DNA of 13,790 bases, taken from CAZCBN01 sp964496975 (GTDB lineage Bacteria > Planctomycetota > Phycisphaerae > Phycisphaerales > UBA1924). The notes beneath the pieces were generated by a model that saw nothing but the letters and a program-made list of their open reading frames with translations, made no database searches and was not told the DNA's origin. Both the position numbers and the translations under genes were made by a program. Positions 7,096-13,446 of the stretch are shown piece after piece (within the stretch, counting starts at the first letter, position 1; the number at the start of each line of letters is the position of its first letter). The stretch is taken from NCBI GenBank assembly GCA_964496975.1, contig CAZCBN010000082.1:1-13790 (forward strand), written 5' to 3'.

Positions 7096-7103
7096 CTTCC
7101 TCT
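7096..7103 (-). promoter_or_regulatory. Ribosome binding site of the exported-protein gene
   Basis: AGAGGAAG on the minus strand, 6 nt before the ATG at 7089. It fixes the start at the natural beginning of the signal peptide instead of the in-frame ATG 14 codons upstream. Confidence 0.75.
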
Positions 7104-7182
7104 CCCCGGCCCTCGCCGGCAACGCCCCCACCTCGGCGTAGATCTATGGAAGATGCGCGGCCTTTGCAGCGCGACCACCGAC

Positions 7183-7242
7183 TTTCGCAAGTTTCGCACA
7201 AGTCTGTGCCGCTTCCCACAGCGCAACTTCCGCGCGTTGCGC
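7183..7242. repeat. Direct and inverted repeats between mqnC and the exported-protein gene
   Basis: This 214-bp gap between two minus-strand genes carries TTTCGCA twice (7183-7189 and 7192-7198, 9-bp period). It also has GCACA/TGTGC (7196-7200 and 7205-7209, 4-nt loop) and a perfect 7-bp inverted repeat, GCGCAAC (7221-7227) with GTTGCGC (7236-7242), 8-nt spacer. The last lies 61 bp past the mqnC stop and about 130 bp before the next start, so it could be an mRNA 3' hairpin of mqnC or an operator for the exported-protein gene. There is no T-run, so it is not a classic intrinsic terminator. Confidence 0.55.
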
Positions 7243-7303
7243 CACCGCGCCACGCCGCACCACACGCGGCCGCCGCGCGCCGCAACGCACAACCTCATCA
7301 CCC

Positions 7304-8743
7304 TCAGCGGCTTGCGCTCACCGTCAACTCCGCGCCCCCGCTCGGCGGCAACGCCTTCGCCTGCTGGTGCAGCCGCCGGGCCCGGTGCTTGCTCCAGTCG
7401 GTCACGCGCAGGTCCGGGCTGTCGGGGCCGTCGTTCAGCTTCAGGATGTCGTAGCGGTTGTCCCGCTGCGCCGGCGTGAAGCCCGCGTCGCGGATCAAAC
7501 GGTTCAGCACCGGCTCGTCGAGGCAGTAGGTCGTCCCCGCGGCCGACACCACGTTCTCCTCCATCATCACGCTGCCCATGTCGTTCGCGCCGTAGTGCAA
7601 CGCGAGCTGCCCGATGTGCGGCCCCATCGTGACCCACGAGCTGCCGATGCTGTAGACGTTGTCCAAAAAGAGCCGGCTCGTCGCCTGCGTCCGCAGATAC
7701 TCCGTCGCCCCCGCCATGCGCACACGCCGGCCGAACTCGGGGTGCTGGTCCTTCGTCCCAGACCCGTCGAGCGTCGCCACGACATCGCCGGGAAACTCAC
7801 CGGCATCGCCCTCGCGCGTCCCCCAGTCGGGCACCCGCCCGAGCGGCGTGTTCTCGCGCTGAAACGGCCAGGAAATGAACGACACGTAGTGCCCCCACGC
7901 CTGGGACGTGCCCGCGTGGCTGCTCGCCCCTTCCCGCAGCGCCCGGTCCTGCCACTCCCGCACCAGCCGCATGTGGTGGATGCGGTCGGCGTACCCCTCG
8001 ATGTGCCCGAACATCATCGTCGCGCTCGTGAACATCCCCAGGCTGTGCGCGACGTACATCACCGTCAGCCACGCCTCGGCGTCGCACTTGCCCAGGCCGA
8101 TCTTGCGCCGCACCGCGGGCGCAAAGATCTCCCCGCCCCCGCCGGGCAGGCTGTCCATCCCCGCCTCGCGCAGCCGCACCATCACCCAGCGGACCTTCTC
8201 CTCAAGCGTCGCCCCCGGCGGGTCAAAGAACGACACAAACTCAATAAACTCCGGCGGGCTGAACCCGTGCACGTGCATGCCCGGGAACCGCTCCTTGATC
8301 CCCGCGAGCAGATTCAGATACCAGTCCAGCGGCAGGTCGGGGTTCATCCCCCCCTGCATCAGGATCTGCGTCCCCCCGATCGCCCGCAGCTCGGCGATCT
8401 TCTCGTACAGCTGCTCATACTCCAGCGTGTACGCGTCGTGGTCGCCGCTGTCGCGACGGAAGGCGCAGAACGTGCACTTCGCGTTGCACACGTTCGTGTA
8501 GTTGATGTTGCGGTCGATCACGTACGTCCGGATCCGGTCGCCGTGAATCGCCCGGCACCGCGCGTCGGCCCACCGGCCCAGCGCGTGAAAGTCCAGCCCG
8601 CGCAGCACCTGCAGCCCCTGCTCGGGCGTCAGCCGCGCCTCGCCGCGCGCCACCGCCGCGAGCAGGCCGGGGTCATCGAACGCCAGGCTCGGGTGCTCGG
8701 CGGGGGCATCAACACCGGGAGAACGGCGGGGCGTGTGCGGCAT
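7304..8743 (-). CDS. mqnC: Cyclic dehypoxanthinyl futalosine synthase (radical SAM)
   Basis: Radical SAM enzyme that cyclises dehypoxanthine futalosine in the futalosine route to menaquinone. Of 479 residues, the Fe4S4-binding CNAKCTFC uses Cys86, Cys90 and Cys93, preceded by RNINYTNV. GGTQILMQGGMNPDLPLDWY and DSLPGGGGEI follow, and MMEENVVSAAG (about 393-403) is the C-terminal signature that separates MqnC from its relatives MqnE and CofH. Family members are usually about 370 residues; the excess is an N-terminal extension, an 8-residue HAGTSQAW insert (277-284), a long insert (about 303-343) and a longer C-tail. The ATG at 8743 has GGAAA 10 nt upstream. No other mqn gene is in the window, so the rest of the pathway must be elsewhere. 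An inverted repeat lies just upstream. Confidence 0.93.
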   Translation of the reverse strand: MPHTPRRSPGVDAPAEHPSLAFDDPGLLAAVARGEARLTPEQGLQVLRGLDFHALGRWADARCRAIHGDRIRTYVIDRNINYTNVCNAKCTFCAFRRDSGDHDAYTLEYEQLYEKIAELRAIGGTQILMQGGMNPDLPLDWYLNLLAGIKERFPGMHVHGFSPPEFIEFVSFFDPPGATLEEKVRWVMVRLREAGMDSLPGGGGEIFAPAVRRKIGLGKCDAEAWLTVMYVAHSLGMFTSATMMFGHIEGYADRIHHMRLVREWQDRALREGASSHAGTSQAWGHYVSFISWPFQRENTPLGRVPDWGTREGDAGEFPGDVVATLDGSGTKDQHPEFGRRVRMAGATEYLRTQATSRLFLDNVYSIGSSWVTMGPHIGQLALHYGANDMGSVMMEENVVSAAGTTYCLDEPVLNRLIRDAGFTPAQRDNRYDILKLNDGPDSPDLRVTDWSKHRARRLHQQAKALPPSGGAELTVSASR

Positions 8744-8760
8744 ACGAAGATGCTTTCCAA

Positions 8761-8799
8761 AGACTCGTTTTCATGGATGCTTGAAAACGTCGAAAGTCT
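8761..8799. promoter_or_regulatory. Perfect inverted repeat upstream of mqnC
   Basis: CGTTTTCA (8766-8773) and TGAAAACG (8782-8789) are perfect 8-bp arms with an 8-bp spacer. Outer arms AGACT (8761-8765) and AGTCT (8795-8799) add an imperfect extension with a 5-nt bulge. It lies in a locally AT-rich patch 22 bp from the mqnC start. The arm length and 16-bp centre spacing fit a dimeric repressor operator near the mqnC promoter; a leader-RNA hairpin is the alternative. Confidence 0.6.
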
Positions 8800-8842
8800 A
8801 CACCCTCCGCCCCCCGAGGCAAAGCCGCGTACATCCCCCGAC

Positions 8843-8880
8843 CCACGCCCCCCCCCCACCCCGCCGATTGCCCCCCGCCC
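8843..8880 (-). other. C10 homopolymer tract and minus-strand G-quadruplex motif
   Basis: The plus strand has ten consecutive C (8848-8857), followed by CCCC and CCCCCC runs within 25 bp. On the minus strand this reads as at least four G-runs, meeting the G-quadruplex pattern. It lies between divergent mqnC and the sulfotransferase, 37 bp before the latter's ATG. Homopolymers of this length are slippage-prone. Confidence 0.55.
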
Positions 8881-8894
8881 GCTATCGTCCGCCG

Positions 8895-9719
8895 ATGCAA
8901 TGCACGCGCTGGGTCGCCTCCTACCCAAAGTCCGGGAACACCTGGACCCGCTTCCTCATCGCCGGCCTGGTGGAGGGGCCCCCCGCCTCCAGCGCCGACC
9001 TCCAGCGCACCGTCCCCGACATCCACGCCGGCTTCGCGCCAGAGCTCGCCAAGGAACTCGCCGCACGCCCGGTGGTCTACCTCAAGACCCACCTCCCCTG
9101 GCACCCGACCCGCCCGCCGTTCGCACGCCCGGGCGCGACGAGCGACAGATCCGTCTGCATCGTCCGGCACCCCCTGGGCGTCCTCACGAGCTGCCTGAAC
9201 TACTGGCTCCTCGGCGGGGGCGACCGGCTCGATGGCGGCCCGACGCGCGACGCCGAGACCGCCACGCGCCGCTACGTCGCCCGCTTCATCGAGCAGCGCG
9301 GCGACCCGCGCTGGTTCCCCCTGGGCTTCGGCCGGCTCGACGAGCACGCCGAGGCATGGCTCCGCGCCGTCGCGGCCGGGCACACGCTGCTGCTGCGCTA
9401 CGAGGACATGCGCGCCGACCCGCTCGCCGCCGCCCGCCGCGTGCGCGCGCACTTTGACATCGACGCCGATGACGCCCGCCTCGCCGCCGCGGTGGAGGGC
9501 GCCTCGTTCGAGCGCATGCGGGCCTTTGAAGACGCCGAGATCGCCGCCGGCTCCCCCGGCTTCTTCAACGACCCCGCCTTCGCCGAGGGGCGGCAGCGGG
9601 GCCGGGCGTTCATCTCTGCCGGCCGCACAAGCGGGTGGCACGACGTGCTGACCGCCGACGAGATCGGCCGGGCCCGCAAGGCCTTCGCCCCCATCATGCG
9701 GCGTCTGGGCTACGAATAG
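8895..9719 (+). CDS. PAPS-dependent sulfotransferase domain protein
   Basis: Predicted to transfer sulfate from PAPS to a hydroxyl or amine of an unknown acceptor; cytosolic, no signal peptide or membrane segment. In 274 residues the 5'-phosphosulfate loop YPKSGNTW is at 10-17. KTH (64-66) carries the likely catalytic His66, and the 3'-phosphate loop RHPLGVLTS is at 91-99 with Arg91 and Ser99. RYEDM is at 168-172, and the C-terminal Arg244/Gly247/Trp248 (GRTSGWHD) resembles the PAPS-binding RKGxxGDW end motif. Full-length for the family. The ATG at 8895 is two codons before the first strand, without a Shine-Dalgarno. The ATP-grasp gene follows after 67 bp on the same strand and is a plausible functional partner. 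Confidence 0.9.
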   Translation: MQCTRWVASYPKSGNTWTRFLIAGLVEGPPASSADLQRTVPDIHAGFAPELAKELAARPVVYLKTHLPWHPTRPPFARPGATSDRSVCIVRHPLGVLTSCLNYWLLGGGDRLDGGPTRDAETATRRYVARFIEQRGDPRWFPLGFGRLDEHAEAWLRAVAAGHTLLLRYEDMRADPLAAARRVRAHFDIDADDARLAAAVEGASFERMRAFEDAEIAAGSPGFFNDPAFAEGRQRGRAFISAGRTSGWHDVLTADEIGRARKAFAPIMRRLGYE

Positions 9720-9773
9720 CCCGCTCGCGCCCCTGGCCCCCGCCCGCCGCCCCCCGCCGCCGCGTTCTGAGCC

Positions 9774-9780
9774 GAGGAGA
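9774..9780 (+). promoter_or_regulatory. Ribosome binding site of the ATP-grasp gene
   Basis: GAGGAGA ends 6 nt before GTG at 9787, a strong Shine-Dalgarno that supports this non-ATG start. Confidence 0.8.
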
Positions 9781-9786
9781 AGCCCC

Positions 9787-10689
9787 GTGCGTGTCGCCCT
9801 GGTCCGCTGCGCCGTGTTGCCCGAGAAGGACCCCGACATGGAGCCGCTGCTCGCCGCGCTCCGCCGTCGCGGCGTGGTGGCCGGCGTCATCGAGTGGGAC
9901 CCCGCGCCGCACGCCGCCCCGGCCCACAACCCGGCCGACTGGGACGTTTGCGTCATCCGCGCGACGTGGAACTACTGGCGCTTTGAGCCGCAGTTCCGCG
10001 CCTGGCTCGACCGGGCCGCGGGCGCGACGAAGCTCCTGAACCCCGCGCCCGCGGTGCGGTGGAACATGCACAAGCGCTATCTGCTGGAGCTGCGGTCGCT
10101 GGGCGTGCCCGTCGTGCCGACGCTCATCGGCGAGCACCGGGGCCACGCGTCCACGCCCGCGCTCGCCGAGGCCGACGGCCTCGCGCTGCTGTCGCAGGCC
10201 GCCGCGCAGGGCTGGGGCGAGGTGGTCGTGAAGCCCTGCGTCTCGGGCGGCTCGTGGCTCACGCGGGTCTTCGCCGCGGGCGAGCACGCCGCGGCGGCGG
10301 CCTTCGCGGCCGAGCTGCTCCGCGAGCGCGACGCGATGGTGCAGCCCTTCATCCCCTCCGTGCGACGCGGGGGCGAGCGGTCGATCGTGGTCGTCGCGGG
10401 CGAGGTGACGCACGCCATCGTGAAGCACCCGCGCTTCGCGGGCGACGCCGAACGCATCGAGCCCGCGCCCGTCACGCCGCGCGAGCGGGACGAGGCCCGC
10501 CGCGTGCTCGACGCGTGCCGCCGCTGCGGCGTGGACGACCTGCTCTTCGCCCGCGTGGATGTGATGGCGGCCGACACCGGCGGCGACCTGTTGAGCGAGC
10601 TCGAGATCATCGAGCCCTCGCTCTTCTTCCAGCACGGGCCCGAGGCCGCGGACCGCCTCGCCGACGAGATCATCCGCCGCGGCGCGTGA
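9787..10689 (+). CDS. ATP-grasp ligase, DcsG-like / RimK-like
   Basis: Predicted ATP-dependent carboxylate-amine (or related) ligase; substrates unknown. It has 300 residues. The N-terminal pre-ATP-grasp domain includes DVCVIRATWNYW (to residue 64) and is followed by NPAPAVRWNMHKRYL. The ATP-binding strand is VVVKPCVSGGS (146-156), with QPF at 186-188 and GERSIVVVAGEVTHAIVK (196-213). The Mg-binding acidic motif is ARVDV (255-259) with ELEIIEPSLFF (271-281). The layout resembles proteins annotated as cycloserine-biosynthesis DcsG homologues, but that name should not be read as function: none of the other cycloserine genes is present. The GTG start is fixed by GAGGAGA upstream. It converges on htpX with an 18-bp gap and follows the sulfotransferase by 67 bp, possibly in one transcript. 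Confidence 0.87.
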   Translation: MRVALVRCAVLPEKDPDMEPLLAALRRRGVVAGVIEWDPAPHAAPAHNPADWDVCVIRATWNYWRFEPQFRAWLDRAAGATKLLNPAPAVRWNMHKRYLLELRSLGVPVVPTLIGEHRGHASTPALAEADGLALLSQAAAQGWGEVVVKPCVSGGSWLTRVFAAGEHAAAAAFAAELLRERDAMVQPFIPSVRRGGERSIVVVAGEVTHAIVKHPRFAGDAERIEPAPVTPRERDEARRVLDACRRCGVDDLLFARVDVMAADTGGDLLSELEIIEPSLFFQHGPEAADRLADEIIRRGA

Positions 10690-10707
10690 GCCCCGGACGC
10701 AGTCGCC

Positions 10708-11544
10708 TCAGCGGGTCAGCAGCCGGCGGATGCGCTCCTCCGTCGGCGGGTGCGTCGCAAACAGGTTGACCAGCGAGCGGCCCCCGGCGAGCGGCTCCAC
10801 GATGAACATGTTGTTCGCCGCGGGGTTGGGGTGGTTCAGCGGCACCCGGCGGCTCAGGCTGTCCAGCTTGCGCAGCGCGCTCGCCAGCCCCTCGGGCGAG
10901 CCGGCGATGCGGGCCCCGTCGGCGTCGGCGACAAACTCCCGGCTGCGGCTGATCGCCGACTTGATGAGCGCCGCGCCCACCGCCGCCACCACAACCGCGA
11001 GCAGCCCCACCAGCGGGTTCGACCCCTCGCGCCGCGACCCGCCGAAGAAAAAGAACATCTGCGCGAGCGAGGCCAGCACGCCCGCGATCGTCGCGGCGAT
11101 CGTGCTCGTCAGCGTGTCGCGGTTCTTGATGTGCGCCAGCTCGTGCGCGGCGACGCCCTCCAGCTCCTCGCGGTTCAGCAGATCGACCGCGCCCTGCGTA
11201 AACGCCACCGCCGCCTTCTTCGGGCTGCGCCCGGTCGCGAAGGCGTTCGGCGCGCTGTGCGGGCACATGTAGACCCGCGGCATTGGCAGGCCCGCCTCGC
11301 GGCTGAGGCGCTCCACCATCCGGTACAGCTCCCCGCCGCTGGACGCCGTCAGCTCGCGGCCCTGCATCGAGGCGATCGCGATCTTGTCGCTGAAGAACCA
11401 CGCCCCGATGTTCATCACCACGCTCAGCAGCAGGAACGGGATGATGTAGTTCCGACCCAGCATCCCCCCCACCGCCACCAGCAGCCCGGTGAGCAGGCCC
11501 AGCAGCACCACGGTCTTCACGTTGTTCACAAAGGCGGTTGACAT
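10708..11544 (-). CDS. htpX: HtpX-type membrane zinc metalloprotease (M48B)
   Basis: Inner-membrane protease for quality control of membrane proteins, with the active site facing the cytoplasm. In 278 residues there are two N-terminal membrane helices (about 9-28 and 33-51) and a cytosolic region. The zinc motif is HELAH (134-138), with Glu203 in SREFVADADGA as third ligand. Two further helices lie at about 145-168 and 176-197. NAFATGRSPKKAAVAFTQG is the family's substrate-groove region. Normal length. The ATG at 11544 is right before helix 1. tauE lies 218 bp upstream on the same strand, and the gap is large enough for a separate promoter. In other bacteria htpX responds to envelope stress; no such operator is recognisable here. 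Confidence 0.95.
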   Translation of the reverse strand: MSTAFVNNVKTVVLLGLLTGLLVAVGGMLGRNYIIPFLLLSVVMNIGAWFFSDKIAIASMQGRELTASSGGELYRMVERLSREAGLPMPRVYMCPHSAPNAFATGRSPKKAAVAFTQGAVDLLNREELEGVAAHELAHIKNRDTLTSTIAATIAGVLASLAQMFFFFGGSRREGSNPLVGLLAVVVAAVGAALIKSAISRSREFVADADGARIAGSPEGLASALRKLDSLSRRVPLNHPNPAANNMFIVEPLAGGRSLVNLFATHPPTEERIRRLLTR

Positions 11545-11762
11545 CGTGGATCCGTCCCCCCGTGGGGCCCAGTCCCGCGCGGCATCGCCGGCGGCACGGA
11601 GCGCCCCACCATTGTTCGCAGGCCGGGCCGGCGCGTTTCAACCGTTGCGCATCGCCCCGCCGGTCACGCCGTGCAACCACCGTGCCGACCGCGCCCCTGC
11701 GCCCACCCCCGGCCCCCACGCCCGCCGCCGACCCGCGTGGCGTCATCGCCGCGATGCCGGCC

Positions 11763-12572
11763 TCAGAACAGCCCTGCCAACTTGGCCCCCGACGCCGCGA
11801 GCACCGCCGAGATCGCCACCCGCAGCCACCGCGTCGGCAGCCTGTGCGAGGCCATCGCCCCCAGCGGCGCCCCGATCACCGCCCCGAGCCCCATCGGCGC
11901 CGCCAGCACCAGCGCATCCACCCACGACAGCCCCTCGCGGTCCAGCAGCGCCAGCTTCAACGACGCCCCCACCACCGACGACACCATCATGACGCACGCC
12001 GAGGTCGCCACCGCCTGTTTCGGGGTTGCCACGCCGGAGACGGTCAACGCCGGCACCACCACCACGCCGCCACCGATCCCCATAAACCCCGCGGCCACGC
12101 CACTCCCCAAACCGGTGATCCCCCCCACCACCTGCACCCGCCGCCGCGAGGGCGTCGGCGCCGGGGGCTCGGCCCGGCCGCTGGTCAGGGCTTTCCGGAC
12201 GTTGTGCACGCAAAAGGCCAGCGTGAACCACCCCAGCGTGACCTTCGCCGCGGCCGCCCCAAAGACCCCGCTCAGGAAGACGCCGCCGATGATTCCCCCG
12301 ATCATGGTGGGAAGGAGCCATCGAACAAGCGGCCAGCGAATAAGTCCCTTGTTCAGGTGTTCTCGGGTGGAGGCACCCGCGACGACGGCGTTCACGGCCA
12401 TCGCGGCGGCCATGTACAGGTGGTGTTCGGTTTGGTCCGGGCTGCGGTACCCCAGCGTGAAGCCGAGGGCCGGGAGCATGATGATGGAGCCCCCGATGCC
12501 GGACAGGCCACCCACAAACCCGGCGACCAGGCCGATTGCCAGCACGAGCAGGGCCGTCAACACGGGTTCCAC
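11763..12572 (-). CDS. TauE/SafE family anion exporter (sulfite exporter-like)
   Basis: Polytopic inner-membrane protein of the family proposed to export sulfite, sulfoacetate or related organosulfur anions; substrate not determinable. It has 269 residues with about eight membrane helices. The internal duplication typical of the family is visible: GLSGIGGSIIMLPAL (22-36) and GFMGIGGGVVVVPAL (162-176) occupy matching positions in the two halves, joined by a basic Pro-rich cytosolic loop (about 131-146). The start is GTG at 12572 with GGAG about 12 nt upstream, which is rather distant. Divergent from the 3D-domain gene with a 195-bp gap. The sulfotransferase is the only other sulfur-linked gene in the window, and it is over 2 kb away. 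Confidence 0.92.
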   Translation of the reverse strand: MEPVLTALLVLAIGLVAGFVGGLSGIGGSIIMLPALGFTLGYRSPDQTEHHLYMAAAMAVNAVVAGASTREHLNKGLIRWPLVRWLLPTMIGGIIGGVFLSGVFGAAAAKVTLGWFTLAFCVHNVRKALTSGRAEPPAPTPSRRRVQVVGGITGLGSGVAAGFMGIGGGVVVVPALTVSGVATPKQAVATSACVMMVSSVVGASLKLALLDREGLSWVDALVLAAPMGLGAVIGAPLGAMASHRLPTRWLRVAISAVLAASGAKLAGLF

Positions 12573-12588
12573 GGGTCGAATCGGCTCC

Positions 12589-12608
12589 GGGCAGGGCGGG
12601 GGTGGGGG
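12589..12608 (+). other. G-quadruplex motif in the tauE/3D divergent region
   Basis: Four G-runs (GGG, GGG, GGGGG, GGGGG) with 2-, 1- and 1-base loops on the plus strand, 17 bp upstream of the tauE-family start. The short loops make this the strongest quadruplex candidate in the window. A small AT island around 12645-12655 (CTAACATATGG) is the only other promoter-like patch in this gap. Confidence 0.5.
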
Positions 12609-12756
12609 TGGCGGCGGACGGCCGGACGGCGTCGGTCAGGGCAGACTAACATATGGACGGGTGAAGGGCCTCCGGTCCCGACCGCGGCGGTGCGGCGGGG
12701 CACGCCGGCGAGAGCCGGGCGGCGTTGTGGTGGCGCCGAGTGCCGGGGGCGTTTGT

Positions 12757-12761
12757 GGGAG
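12757..12761 (+). promoter_or_regulatory. Ribosome binding site deciding a TTG start
   Basis: GGGAG lies 6 nt before TTG at 12768. The ATG at 12764 sits only 2 nt from it in another frame without domain support, so this site favours the TTG as the true start of the 3D-domain protein. Confidence 0.5.
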
Positions 12762-12767
12762 CGATGC

Positions 12768-13382
12768 TTGAAGAACGCGCACGCGCGCGGGCCGATCGCC
12801 CGCCGCCAGATGCTGTGGCAGCACGGGTTGCTCGTCGTCACCGGGGCGTTGTGCCTGGCGGCGACCGTGCTCTCGGCGATCGCCGTGAAGGAAATGGGCG
12901 CCCGCCTGCGGCCGCTGGCCGCGATCGAGGCCGCCCCCCACGCCGAGGCCGAGGCCGACGCGGCCGTCTGGGACCCGACCGTCGAGGGCGAGGTGGCCCT
13001 GCCGCCGAGCGACCTGTCGACCCGGTGGTTTGATGGGCGGGCCGTCCGGCCGGCCCGCGTCGTGTGGATGACCGTCACCGCCTACTCCCCCGACGAGCGG
13101 AGCTGCGGCAAGTTCGCCGACGGCTACACCGCGAACCTCTCCAGCGTGTGGACCAACGGCATGCGGCTCGTCGCGGCCGACACCCGGCTGCTGCCCTTCG
13201 GCTCGCTCGTCAGCGTGCCCGGGTACGACGGCGGCACGATCGTGCCCGTGCTCGACCGGGGCCGGGCCATCAAGGGCCGGCGGCTCGACGTCCTCTTCGC
13301 CACGCACGAGCAGGCCCTCGCGTGGGGCGTGCGCCGACTGCCGGTTGTGGTGTGGGAGCCGGCCGGCGAAGACGCTCGCTGA
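12768..13382 (+). CDS. Membrane-anchored 3D-domain protein (putative peptidoglycan hydrolase-like)
   Basis: Probable envelope protein. It has 204 residues from TTG: a basic N-tail, one hydrophobic helix (about 21-40) acting as anchor or signal, an Ala/Glu linker, then a C-terminal 3D domain (about 98-196). That double-psi barrel is named for three aspartates and shared with MltA-type lytic transglycosylases and resuscitation-type factors. The aspartates are Asp138 (VAADTRLLPFGS), Asp163 (VLDRGRAIKG) and Asp174 (RLDVLFATHEQALAWG). The start is uncertain: TTG with GGGAG 6 nt upstream is preferred over ATG at 12810, which would give 190 residues without a Shine-Dalgarno. Both keep the membrane helix. 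A DUF58 gene follows after 64 bp on the same strand. Confidence 0.85.
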   Translation: MKNAHARGPIARRQMLWQHGLLVVTGALCLAATVLSAIAVKEMGARLRPLAAIEAAPHAEAEADAAVWDPTVEGEVALPPSDLSTRWFDGRAVRPARVVWMTVTAYSPDERSCGKFADGYTANLSSVWTNGMRLVAADTRLLPFGSLVSVPGYDGGTIVPVLDRGRAIKGRRLDVLFATHEQALAWGVRRLPVVVWEPAGEDAR

Positions 13383-13446
13383 GCCGTTCCGCGCCCATGC
13401 ATAGGCTGCCCCCACCGGGCGGAGGGCCCGCGGAGCGGAGCGCCCC

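Noticed and set aside
7367..9457. 696-residue plus-strand open frame antisense to mqnC
   Set aside because: His/Arg/Pro-rich shadow of mqnC and the sulfotransferase, with no domain.
8709..9956. 415-residue minus-strand open frame antisense to the sulfotransferase
   Set aside because: Low-complexity Gly/Ala/Arg translation opposite a gene with clear PAPS motifs.
9787..10689. D-cycloserine biosynthesis gene
   Set aside because: The ATP-grasp resembles DcsG-type proteins, but no other cycloserine pathway gene is present, so the pathway call is not supported.
11538..12767. Long open frame leading into the 3D-domain protein
   Set aside because: This part is antisense to the TauE/SafE gene and is Arg/Pro/His-rich; only the part from about 12768 has a membrane helix and a domain.
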